Assembly (NCBI GenBank): GCA_019787685.1
Contig: JAHNUO010000010.1
Span: forward strand, 558,001-622,000
Origin: Chiua virens
Taxonomy: Eukaryota > Basidiomycota > Agaricomycetes > Boletales > Boletaceae
DNA length: 64,000 bases
Direction: 5' to 3'
The position numbers were made by a program, and so were the translations under genes. The notes under the pieces are model-generated. The model made no database searches. It saw only the letters and a list, made by a program, of their open reading frames with translations, and had not been told where the DNA came from. How positions within the stretch are numbered: position 1 is the first letter of the stretch; every line of letters begins with the position of its first letter. Positions 44,967 through 56,400 of this stretch are shown in pieces.

Positions 44967-46329
44967 CTATTTAAGACTGGGATCAATGACAAAAGGGGAA
45001 TGAGGGATACCACTTTGAATTTTAGCAAGCTCAATCTGCTTCTCTATCATTAGCAACTGATGGGCTCGATCAGCTGTAGCTTGCTCATTCTGAGCTTGAA
45101 TGCGCATCCTCTCAATTGTAACAGCTGTGTCATGAGCTGACTTACGCTTGATCTCCTCTCTAGCAATGCGCTGCTTTGCATTGACTGCATTCATGGCAAG
45201 TCAAGCCTCTCGCTCTGAATCTGCCACCTCCTTGAGAAAGTCATGAGTAGACTTACACTTCTTGTTAGGCTGAGAGCTGCTGGCATCACTAGAGCGCTTG
45301 GATGGGATCACCAATTTAAGCTTGGATAACCCAGAGGATAAAGGATTATCCTTGCCATCATCACCATGCAGATTACCACATGGGGACAAGGCCCCAGGAC
45401 TCTGAGATGGGGTATCTTCATCTAGCATGGGAGATGGTGTACGTGGCCATGGAATCTCCACCTAAAAATTATATAAAGTATTTGAAAAAAAAATAGACAC
45501 TTACTTCATTCTCAATACCAAGAACAGCCAAGTCAAGGTTAGACTGACTGTTTGCAATGGCCTTTCGGCTTGAAACAGGACTTCCACCCATTAACTCATT
45601 GAGACGAAGGTACCAAGGAAACTTCTCCTCAATGAGCTCTAAAAATAAATTAGTAGAGTGACATTCACACAATAAATAATATTAACATACCCCATGCATT
45701 GGCTATATTGCTTCCCTCCTGAAGCTCACCCACACAACCAGTGGTTATAAGACCATGTCCAGTCTCACCAAGAGTCTTGCGATGCTCTGTATATGCTGAC
45801 TTAAGGCTAATTCAATGTAAATAGTAAAACTATGTATGAAAAGTGATTTGCACACCTGTGAACACAATTCTTGATCACCCCCTTAAGCATTGGGAGATCA
45901 TCCTTGGTATATCCACCATCAGAAAAGACATCTCCCCCAAGGAAAAACACCTCTGCAATGTCAGAACAATGCTGAATGAGGGTTTTTCCCTTCCCAGTGG
46001 GGGTTGGATTGGGAGATGGTCCCTTGTCAAACCCAAGAGCAACTTTCCAAGTGACAGAGTCCTCAATCAGAGTCAGAAGACTATCTGTCAAGTGGAAGTT
46101 CTCAGGTTTGGCCCAGCTATCCAAATATCAGCTGAAAGATGAATCATATAATTTACTGGATGACAGCCTGAGCCTTCTTGGTCTCGCCTTTGTTCTCCTT
46201 GTCTTTCAGACCAGGAGATACACCCAGGCCAGCTGGCCTCGAAGTGCTAGTTGGCTTCGAGCTCGAAGTTGGAGGCATTTTCTTCAAAGACTGAGAGACA
46301 GGCTTCAACACTGTCTTGGGCCCTGCCAT
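44967..46329 (-). CDS. Harbinger second ORF (helper/SANT-like protein)
   Basis: The exons read MAGPKTVLKPVSQSLKKMPP (46329), SWAKPENFHLTDSLLTLIED and SVTWKVALGFDKG (about 46124-46010), KGKTLIQHCSDIAEVFF, then ELMGGSPVSSRKAIANSQ (45600), WPRTPSPMLDEDTPSQSPGA and a lysine-rich C-terminal coiled coil ending IDPSLK at 44967. Fungal Harbinger elements encode such a DNA-binding helper next to the transposase, and the TWKxALGF-type motif with GKGKTLI is typical of it. Four to five introns are needed and the exon limits are approximate. Confidence 0.55.
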
Positions 46330-46632
46330 ATCTGCAAATATGTAGTGGAATAGATGGAAACAGAACAAACTGTCGAAAACGAGTGAATGCTGAAGCCGGA
46401 GAGTTGAGAATACACACTTGATGCACACCGCACGGACCGTGTCAATTCAAACTCAGATGTGTGCTGCCGAACGTTGCCGAAAACGGGGGTGAAATCAAGT
46501 CTCAAAACGACGCCACGGTTTTGGACTCTTGTGGTCCAAAACGAACCTCAAAACGACACTCAAAACGGCCCCAAAACGGCCCCGTTTTCTACTCTGAACT
46601 ACCCTACTATACTCTCCGACCACAACCGTAAC

Positions 46633-48678
46633 ATGCCCAAGCGTACACGGACTCATGACACCGACACCGATTCCAGCGAGTTTTTTGAAGCATCTGACGC
46701 GTCATATTGCGAGGAACCCAAACCCAGGAGCAAAAAGACGCGTCAGACGCGTAATAGTGTCGCGTCAAAAAGGGTGCGCGCGTCCATTGTGCAATCGGCG
46801 GCATCGAGCACCAGTAGTACGAGTTCCCCTATGCATCCAGCATCCTGGCACGTCGTCGAAAACGTCAATCCAGTCTGGGAGTCGTTGCTCGACTGGTATG
46901 GCCAAATACACGAAGTTCGAGGGATGCCTTGGCGGAAGACGTTTGATGGGTCACTAGACAGGGACGGCAGAGCGCAACGTGCATACGAGGTTCGTCCTTT
47001 CTTAATATACATCTGGCCCCTTTTGAGGTTTTCTCCTAGGTCTGGGTGTCAGAAATCATGCTTCAGCAGACCCAGGTGGCCACTGTTATACCCTACTACA
47101 CCAAATGGATGGCAAAGTGCGTACGTATCTCAACATGCTGCTTTCGCGATGTCCTCAACTCAGATGTTCCTTTAGATTCCCGACCATCAAAGATCTTGCC
47201 GCGTCGGATATCGACACTGTCAATAGCCTCTGGAAAGGCCTCGGTTATTATTCACGCGCTGCTCGTTTGTTAAGCGGCGCGAAAAAGGTAGTCAAGGAAC
47301 TCGACGGTCGGCTTCCAGACAATGCCAAGGATATGCAAGCAAAGATACCCGGGATCGGTCGTTACAGCGCTGGTGCAATCTGTTCTATCGCTTATAATCA
47401 AAACGTTCCCGTCGTAAGCCTCCCTGATCCCTCGTGCATTTCAACCATAAATTTGACTTCGACTTGACCAGGTGGATGGGAACGTCATGCGACTTCTTAC
47501 AAGGTTTTTGGCGTTGTACGCCCCACCGAAGGCGAAAAAAACCCAGGATATATTGTGGGCAGGTGCAGAAACTTTTGTGGAGGGTTCTCCGCGACCAGGT
47601 GACGTTAATCAGGCACTCATCGAGCTCGGAAGTACGGTATGCAAGGTCAAGGACCCTTTGTGTGGAGATTGCCCTCTCCGATCCAGATGTCGTGCATATC
47701 AAAGAGTACGACCCGACTCTGTGAGGAGTGCCTCCCGATACTTTGTACAGTTCCAGCTAAATTCCTCAATAGATTCCAATCACAGAGGAGGCAGATATCG
47801 AGGAACTGTGTACCATTTGTGAATCACTTCCGGCAGACGATCCAGACGCAGGTTTGGTCACCATTTTCCCGCTCAAAGTCGAACGGAAGAAAGCACGCCA
47901 AGAACTGGATTCCGTCAATGTGGTCGAGTGGCGGACGGCGGACGAGCGCAAGCGGTTCTTCTTGCTCGTCCGTCGTCCTGAAGGAGGTCAGTGTCCACAT
48001 ACCGTGTACATGCCAAATGATTTATACCGTCGGGATGTTAGGACTTCTCGCAGGATTACACGAATTTCCGACGGTAGCTAATATCTCAGGTGCCTCTGCG
48101 ACTGCGGCCAAAGTGGCCGAGATTCCAAACAAGATTCTCAAGGACTTACTTATTGACCCACCGGTGTGTCTGCACTCAGGCCTCAAGTCACGGGGTGGTT
48201 CCAATCGTCAAGTAGTGAACGGCGATAACAAGGATGAAAATAACTGCGAAGAGGGGACCACACTACAGATCGTGCATGTCAAACCCGCGAGAGACGTCGT
48301 CCACGTGTTCTCACACATCCGGAAAACGTATCGTGTCCAATGGGTACTATTGAAAGGTGGAGGGGAGAATGAACCTCCCAAATTGCGATTCCATTCCAAT
48401 GTGTCGTCGGATGGGAACGGGAACAAGACCGAGACCAAGACAGTGCGAAAAGGCAAAGTTCAGGAACCTTCAGATGCAGATGCATCCGAGGATTCCGAGG
48501 CTGGAAAGACTTGTACCACTGACGAGTCACGATGGGTTCCACTGGACCAAGTGGAACATGCAAAGTACGTTTGAAACTTCGGAACGATCTCCCAAAGAAA
48601 GCTTAATTTTGATGACCTTACCATAGTATCGGAACTGGCGTGACGAAAGTGTGGAAACAGGTTCAGACACTGTGGTAA
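46633..48678 (+). CDS. Adenine DNA glycosylase, MutY/MUTYH family
   Basis: The start at 46633 opens with a basic, serine-rich leader ([20 protein letters not shown]) that could hold targeting signals. The catalytic domain is clear: [30 protein letters not shown] with the catalytic Glu, the helix-hairpin-helix part [18 protein letters not shown], and [13 protein letters not shown] with the catalytic Asp. The iron-sulphur cluster motif is [17 protein letters not shown] with C-x6-C-x2-C-x5-C spacing. Exons are 46633-46989, 47040-47116, 47176-47413, 47472 to about 47706, about 47790-47987, then a Nudix-like 8-oxoG recognition domain with [10 protein letters not shown] and [20 protein letters not shown]. 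The stop is TAA 48676. The enzyme removes adenine mispaired with 8-oxoguanine. Introns are good GT..AG and no frame break was found. Confidence 0.9.
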
Positions 48679-48940
48679 CCTTGATCAATGGATCTGGAGA
48701 TCACCAGAGCGACTCATTGATCGTTCATAATTCGTGGGATGACGTTCTCGGTTTCGGATCGGATATAATACATGATATACATAGCTGTGTAGATGCCTAG
48801 TGATGCTGTGAATCGACTCAAGTTTTGATTGACAAAGGAACTTTCTTCCACAATCTTCCTGTGTGCAGACAGGAAGTGTGGACGAACACACAGCTGACAG
48901 GTGTCATTCCCAATGATATTTCTTCTCACCTCCTGTCTTC

Positions 48941-50868
48941 TCACGCAGCCGAGAATTCGAGGACGCACGCTTCGGCGAGGTCCCAGACCTTCTCGAGCTT
49001 CAAGCCAGCTGCAGTCCTGTGGAAAAATCCCAGTGTAAGTGCGAGGCGAGAACCCGTGTTATTCGGCGCTTACGAAAGTTCCAAGGAATTTTTCAGGGTA
49101 CGCTCCTTGGCGTTGTGCAAGAACATCATGGTGAGGTCCTGTTGGTACATGCGAACGTTGCCCACACCAAAGTTGGGGAGCATGGGTTCAGGGGCCTGTG
49201 AAAAGGGGCCGTTCAGAAACCCAGGTCAACTCGGACTGGAACTGGAAGGAGCCACCCACCACGACTGTACCGAGGGACGCGGCCTCAGCTTCGGCCTGTT
49301 TACGGCTGAGTTCGAGAAGGACATAGTCATCTGTGATCATTGGACGTGCTCAATGGCGTGTCAGCATGGAACTGGTGTCAGAAACGCACGAATAAGAACG
49401 CGGCTGTTGGGTCCCAACGCTTGACGGAGATTGCGAAGGATGAGCGCAGATTCGTTGTCGGGCCAATCGTGAATGATGTTGCGGAGCTGTCCAGGTGTCG
49501 CAAACGTCCCATCAGTCATCGCGAGATTCTGTGTGGCAATGGCATAGTGGACTTGGGACTCACGTAGTAGAGGTCTTTGCCCTTGACGGGAACCTGGGTG
49601 AAGAAATTGAGCTCGGAAAACTCGACTCGGTTCCCCTGAACAGCCTCGGGGCAATCTCTTGCCCAAACCTAGCAGAAAATGAGGTTCATATGGGCACCGA
49701 ACGATGATGCAGCAGAGTGGTTCACGTTTTTGGCCTGGATGAGTGCTTCAGGCAGATCCTGGATGGTAATCTTGATGTGTTTGTGCGTCTTGGCGAGCGG
49801 AAGAGAGAAGGCACCGATTCCTCCACCGACGTCGACGACAGTGGAATATTTCTCGAAGGGGAAGTCTGAAGGCTCGCGGTCAGGCAAGCACAATCGGTCA
49901 CAATGACAGTACACACGCGTCAGAACGGCGAGAGAGCCCATGATGCCGTTGAGTCCTCTCATAGAAACGTGGTAACTCTGTGTATATAGTTGGGTTGATA
50001 AGAAATGGAAAATACTTCTCGACGCACCTCTCTACGAGCATCCTGGACACCGCATGAGTTGGACGGATTGCACATCAACTGAGAAGCACCTCACCTCTTG
50101 TCTCATCCAGTCGAAGAACGTGCCGGTAATACCTTCTTTGTTGTTGGCAAACATGACAGGAGCGTGCTCTGGGGCGTCCGAATCTCCCATCGTCGCGTCC
50201 TTCAAGGTTTCGTACAACACGGTGGCACCCTTTGCAATCGCCGTGACCTGTAGGTTGACCATGTGTCGGACCGGGTTCTCACTGTGGAGAATCAAAGAGA
50301 GACGGTTGTTTGCAAAGGTGTCGGTGTCCACTAGTGATACATGTGTCGGATCAGCATGCATTCTTTTGACCGACGCGCGACCGCGGACCGACCTTCATTG
50401 TAGCAGCCTCTGGTGGCCAGAAGACGCAACACACGTGCGAGTTTCTTCGCATCTATCTTGATGATCTTGGAGAGCTCGTTAACGTGGATACCCTTGGGGT
50501 AGTTCACGAGGATGTCGCTGATGTTCTCCTCGAGAGCAACACGAACGCAAGCGTAGTCGTACACTTGCACGAGCTAGGGTAATACACGTCAACGATACCA
50601 GGATATACAGGGGGTAACCGTGCCCTACGTTGATAGCGGTGTGTGCAGGGGGTGCGAGGGTAGTGCACAGCTGAGCGCATGCGCCGTCGAGAGTCCGAAT
50701 GGCGCTCTTCAACGCAACTTGGTCGACAGCGGTATCCAGAGGGTGGAGCTCGGTAGAGTCGATGGAGGGGAGATCGCCCCCAACTTTCTCGTACTCTGAG
50801 ATAGCCTGGTGGGCTGCCGAGTTGATCAGCTTCAAGAGGGATTCCAGCTTGGCTTTGTTGGTCGACAT
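48941..50868 (-). CDS. SAM-dependent O-methyltransferase
   Basis: The start at 50868 gives MSTNKAKLESLLKLINSAAH. Exons follow with the dimerisation domain (VRVALEENISDILVNYPKGI, VNELSKIIKIDAKKLARVLR, VFANNRLSLILHSENPVRHM), then GLNGIMGSLAVL and the SAM-binding loop STVVDVGGGIGAFSLPLAKT, followed by KITIQDLPEALIQAK. The catalytic histidine region is RHIIHDWPDNESALILRNLR, and the end reads PMLPNFGVGNVRMYQQDLTM and KVWDLAEACVLEF with TGA at 48941. The order matches fungal class II O-methyltransferases of the caffeate/sterigmatocystin type. The substrate cannot be inferred. No other biosynthetic gene lies next to it, so a cluster is not supported. Confidence 0.8.
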
Positions 50869-50899
50869 TGTGGTAGGGTGGGAGGATGGGCGAGAGGTT

Positions 50900-51884
50900 T
50901 GATCTCCATTCAGCTTTTATGAGGCTTTATACCCCACGGCTGCCCCGATATCTCCTGGAGTTTTGAAAGAAACCCGGGCACGATATCGATCGAAGTTACC
51001 GTTTGTTCATCACTGGTTCGCGTAATGTTTCATCGCACGGGACGTTGCTTATGAGGAATGCGCTTTCACATAGACAAAAATACCAAAGTCTCGAACACCT
51101 GAAACGAGGAAACGTCAATGTATGTTTCTATTGGATTAACTCACGCTTAAGATTCACTAGGGAAAAAGTTTCTTTGAGGCTGAGAACGAGATAAGATAAT
51201 TGAGGCGCTTATTCTCATCTGACAAATCTCCATTGGAAAGGGACGCATCGATAGGAATTAGCTCACATGGGCGCGATGCTTCGCAAACCCCATAAGGCAT
51301 AAACCTCCGCACAGTTTCACCCCGCCCTTGATGCAATCAACGACGCTGATGAACCTGAGGTCAAACGGATGGGGCTGTTGAGTAGTACAAGTCCCGATGG
51401 CAGTACCATCCAAGATCCCCATTTCCGCTTTGCGCTCGTACGTCCTGAAACCAATTCTAATCGTGTTTCAATCCGCAAGACATCAAATACACCCACCAAC
51501 TGCCACGGTTCGTCGTGTGTCACTGACACCGGTGAGTACTCGTACTCATACGTGGAAATCAAGTTTCGAGGATGTCCAGCCTGTGCAACTGCGGTCATGT
51601 GTAAGCAGTCCCTGAGGCCAACCGCCACTCAGACCGTTACCCCAAAGGGCAATGAAACAGAATGCTTGTGTGTCCTGGGTGGTATCTGTAGGGTTTACAT
51701 CGTGACGCGGCATTCTCGGGGGGAAAGCACTGTACAGTCGAGCGTGTTGGCGACGTGCGAATGCCCTGCTCTGATGGCGTGAACCGGTCACCACATGGTC
51801 CATGATTCCTTATGCGGGATAATTTACAAAACGCATGACTTCAAGTTCAAAGGATGATTCGGTGCCATCTGCATCGTCACTACG
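50900..51884. other. No convincing gene
   Basis: A 137-codon plus-strand frame at 51369-51782 is the longest but shows no recognisable domain and competes with minus-strand frames. Confidence 0.4.
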
Positions 51885-52586
51885 TCATACCACTTGTGAT
51901 GTACCGCTCTTCATGACGACACTATTGATGTTGCCTATGTCGCTGAAGTTCTTCCGGCTCCCCGTTCGCTCCTGCCGCAACCACTCGACATAGACAAAGG
52001 TGAGGATGATGTGATCCAGCATCGAAACCATGTTTGGAGAGACTCTGAGGTACGCCGGATGCGCCGGTTTCAAGATCCCAAGATTTTTCTTGTGAAACCG
52101 GACGAGCTCTTCATCCGACTTGACAGACTTCATCTATAGCCATCCTGTGTATCTCACGTTCATAACGCACCCAAACAAGGGGACATACCCAACAATATGT
52201 CGATTCAATCTTCCATTTGTATGTCTGTTGATCAGGGCCTACGAAATACCGACCACTTCCAGGTTCAACGATGCGAGCACCCATATCCGTCAACACTGCG
52301 TCAGGTCATTCAAGAAAGCATCGACGTACGTTTTCCATGCCCGTTCCTCGAGCATCATGTTGGCGGGTATCACCTCTCCATTGAACCGAAACATCGTCTC
52401 TTTCAACCGATGCCATTCAATGATCCCCATCGTCTCTGGGATGCCAGTCGAGCCGCTCCAATGGTACTTGGTGATCGTGGTCACTTTCTTGGTCCCCGTG
52501 GGTGTGGAGATGGAGTACTGAACAACCCCTCGCTCGTCAGAGATATTGGTATTCATGTGGTTGGTGGTGCTGAACACAAGACGCAT
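51885..52586 (-). CDS. DUF6593-like protein
   Basis: Exon 1 (52586 to about 52325) gives MRLVFSTTNHMNTNISDERG, VQYSISTPTGTKKVTTITKY and ETMFRFNGEVIPANMM. After an intron of about 34 nt (GTACGTC..CGCAG) exon 2 reads VLTDMGARIVEPGSGRYFVG and PDQQTYKWKIE, and after another intron exon 3 reads SDEELVRFHKKNLGILKPAH, ending LDHIILTFVYVEWLRQERTG and a stop at 51885. These motifs (GPDxxxYKWK, VARFHxxxLG, LTFVYVExxR) are those of the small DUF6593 beta-rich proteins of Agaricomycetes, whose function is unknown. Length about 215 residues. The very short first intron may instead mark a frame change. Confidence 0.7.
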
Positions 52587-52599
52587 GTCGATGATGACC

Positions 52600-53424
52600 G
52601 AGAGTGAGGAGAGACCGTAACGAAGCGGTACTAAAAATATATCGATGAGATGGGTGTGAATGGTAAACGTTGGAATAACGATTGGGACTGCTGATTCCAA
52701 TGAAGGCTGCAGGACTCCGCAGACTAGACATTTTTGAGCGATGCCAGTCCGGAACCTCTACGTCGTTCGCGTGTACTTGCTTGAATATCTTTGAGATCAT
52801 ATTAAAAAATGCTCGGTTTCAGGGGACGGTTGGGACGACGGAACTTTAGGCTGGACGGCAGTTGGCTCTTTTTTGTCGACTTCTGGAGTATCTGTGATGT
52901 TTCAGGTGGATAACCTAGTGTAGGGGATCTGGATATACCTCTTGAAATCCGGGCCCGAGGACCATTCTACCGTCTACATCCATCAGTTAGGCTCCGGTCA
53001 CGTGCAATAGCCACTGCACCTGAGAAATACTAGCAAGCTACGACTTAAAAAAAGAGAACGGGTTTCCAATGGGCTGTGTATAGGTAAGAGAACAACTTAC
53101 AATTACTGGGTACCACCGCGAGACTGGTGCTGACGGACTTGCCAAGACACAAGTAGGTTAGTTCTTACTGGTCCAGGTTTGCTCAGTAAGCGGCCCTGAT
53201 TCATCCAAGGGCAATTACCTAACCTCATCACTCTTCGAACACCCAAAAGTCTTCAAAACCTATTGGATTGTAAACATAAATACTCTTACAATCAAGATGA
53301 CACAGCATGATGCATGTTCAACATTGACTCTTCACGTAGGTAGCATATCGCTCGCGCAAGTCCAAAGAAAATAAAAATCGCAAGAGTGAAAGACGAAATG
53401 CCAGACAAGAGAACAAGATCACAA
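52600..53424. other. Intergenic
   Basis: No convincing gene or repeat. It contains the 5' flank of the DUF6593-like gene and the 3' flank of the Bud4-like gene. Confidence 0.4.
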
Positions 53425-56400
53425 CTAGGATACATAACCACTCGGTGGCACTTGGCCAGCCAGCTCGTGTTGACGCTGCCACACGAGCTCTGCCCAGAGC
53501 GGGTTCGGTGGTATATGGCCCACTAGGGCACGGAGGACTTCCAGCCTAGACCACGCATCGTCAGCACAGTGCAAGACCCTGACCATATCAACGTACCATT
53601 TCACCTTCTCCTCGTCCGAATCAGCAAAGAATAAAATCTCCTGTTCGGAGGGGAAAACGAGTCTAAACGAACGCTCGACAGACATCAGCGAATCGTAGTC
53701 GCCCCTACGACGACCGTCGGGACTGAGCGCCGCCGATCGTGCATCTTGGTTATCCTCCACTGCGATGGCTTTCTTCAGGTTGATCGTCGCCGTAGCCTTC
53801 TTCGTGACGTCGTTGAACGCAATGAGGTTCGCCCCGGTCACCCTAAACATGCGGCGTCGCCAAGTCTGTCATGACTACGCAGCTGAGACCCAATCTATAA
53901 ATAGTAGCAGGGAACACCGCTCACCGTGGTGTCACCACCGTTTTGCGTCAGCGTGCCTTCAAAGTACGTGACTTTATGCCACGCGACATGTCTGAGGCCA
54001 CGGAGACATTCGTCCAAACTCAAGGGTAGTTGATTGGGCAAGACACCAGGAAGGGATGGCAACCTAAATATCTGAAGGACAATCTCACCAAGTTCCATCG
54101 TCGTCGCACCCCCGGGCGCCTCGGCGCGCTGGCCAATCAGAGGGTACTTGACCTCTAGCAGGCGGGTATCACATCGCGCAGCGACATCTTTAAACGAGAT
54201 GAATGCCCTTGCAAGTGTACCATCCTGCTTCAGATAACGCGCGAGGTTGTCTGGCATTTTGTGCGGGGGCGCAGGGGGAGGGGGAGGGGGAGTCGCTCGA
54301 GAAACCGGTTTTCTTCGGGGATGATGAAAGGAAACTGAACATACCACCCTTGGGTTTTGGCGGCGGTGCGACCGGTAGAGGAGCCGGAGGAGCCGCTGCA
54401 GGAGGGGGTGCGAGTGCCTTGAACTGTGCGACAATATGGGGATCGCGTCGAATCTTCAACGTGAGCGTAAACTCGAGCTTATTGTGTTCGATCCTAGATA
54501 AAACATGCGCAAGTCGTGATGGAAAAGGAACAGAAATTGACGTACAATTCAAATTCTTGGTCGATGCGTGTGTCGGTAGACAACCGTGATTGTGGTGTGG
54601 TAACATAGTGGATGCCATTGTTCAATGTACACGTCAGTGCCGTGGCTTGCTGTGGTATGGGAATCTTGAGCCCTTTCACAGCCAAGTACTAGGGAAATGC
54701 AATCAGGAACACAACGCGCGAAAGGAAGAGAAGAAAAGATACTTGCCTCTAATAAAGACCTTACCGTGAGCTTTTCCTGGTTTTTCCTGCGACCGGTACT
54801 CCCTAATTTGCTTAGCATACTCGTTCTGATTCCGTTAGCGCATTCAGAACGAAGACCCAAACAAAACACCCACCATATCAGAAGGTCGCCTGACGGCCTT
54901 CCATGCCGTGCCGCTGTTGACATCCCCAGCAAACGACGTATGTGAGACCTGCTCATCATCTGCCGAGGCAAAAATAGCCTCGTGCTCGCGGACTCGGTAT
55001 TTCTATCATTCGAGCTAAATTTAGCGAGATCATTGATAGACACCATCGAAAGTAACTTACACCCTGACGCTGCTCGGGATCAAGTCGTCGCAACTCCTTT
55101 GATATGCTATCCGCCAAAAGCTCTTCCTCAGCATCATCAAGTCCAATATCAAGAAGTAGTTCGCTCTTGGTCAATGCACCAGCGTCCCCAGTACTGCGAC
55201 TGCGCCTTCGGCTTGGGCGACCCGTGCTCGGTGGCATCGAGGATGGGCGGGGAGGTGTATAATAACCCAACGACTCATCCTCATCCCTCTTCCGCGCCTC
55301 CCTTCGCTTCTGCAAAATCAACTCCTCCCTCATTCGAATGGCGTCCTTGGTCGGCGAAGCAGGTAGAGGCGCTTCTTCAACCGGACTCTTAAACGAAGGC
55401 CCCGTATAGATAACCGAGTCCGTCGCGGCGCGCTGTATCGGTAGGGGTGCAGTTTTAGCAGACTGTGCAATGGGTTCATTGCGGAAATCATCCAACGAGA
55501 GATCCATGTCGGTCGCCGTCTGCATGCTGTCATCTCCAACGTTACTACTCGTGTTGGCGCTGAATTGACCCGCTTTGATGCCCTCGGTCATTAACTCGAC
55601 CCGAACCTGCGGGCGTGTATCTGGCTTCTCGGTATTTGAGCTGGAACTGCCCTTCACATCATCCATAAGGCGGTCAAGGGCAGACCGCATCTCCCCGAGC
55701 TGGATAGAACTCATCGAGTCCCGTAGTCCCAGCCCTCCGCTAAGATCGAAGCTTGTGTCAAGCATACTGAAGCTTGACCGTGAGCGTGCAGGTGTAGGTC
55801 GCGGTTGGACAGGCTCCATTATTGATGTTTTGATGTGAGAGGAAGCACCATCTGTTGTAGCCTCACCGCCCGTAGTGTCCTCTTCATCATCGGTCGACAT
55901 CATCGTCTTGGGTAGCAACGACAGTAGCAGAATTTATCGTGCGTTTTTCAGCGATCTCGACGGTCGCCAACTCGGCACTCATATTAACAACGCCAGACGT
56001 CCCATCGAAAAATTCTTCCGTCACCTCGTCCACTGTCTGAGGCATCCTGTGGCCATGCTAGGCTGCTCGTCGGGCGTCCTTTCATCCACATTTCCGACAG
56101 CAGAGGGTTCTGCAGGAGGCACGGGAGAGCCAGGAGCAGGGGATCCTATCGGGCTCTCCAAACTCCTCTTCCGTAACAGCCGCATCTGAACATCTCCCCT
56201 GCTGATCCTTGTCCTTGGCATACGATCGCCTTGCAGATCTTGCGCGCTTGCCATCTCGCGCAAGGGCGACCCTGCCCGTACGGATGGGGATGCAGAACGC
56301 AGGGCCGGTGAATCAGTGAGCCTGGCGGAGAGATTAAACGGAGACTCGGATCGTCGGCGCAAGTTTAAGCCGGTGGGCGAGCCTGAGCTGCGCTGAAGTG

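Larger units (their letters stand above)
42094..46604. mobile_element. PIF/Harbinger-type transposon
   Basis: The left end GGGACCTTCAAAGTAGAAAA and the right end (reverse complement GGGTAGTTCAGAGTAGAAAA) are imperfect inverted repeats of about 45 bp. Further in, GCCGTTTTGA-type motifs repeat on both sides. The flanks are CTA|GGG on the left and CCC|TA on the right, compatible with a short TA-containing target duplication, although the usual TWA triplet is not exact. Inside are a DDE transposase (plus strand) and a second ORF (minus strand), the usual two-gene plan of this superfamily. The coding parts are poor in CpG. Confidence 0.75.

Noticed and set aside
49200..50900. Secondary-metabolite gene cluster around the O-methyltransferase
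   Set aside because: Neighbours are MutY, DUF6593-like and Bud4-like genes. No synthase, P450 or transporter is present.
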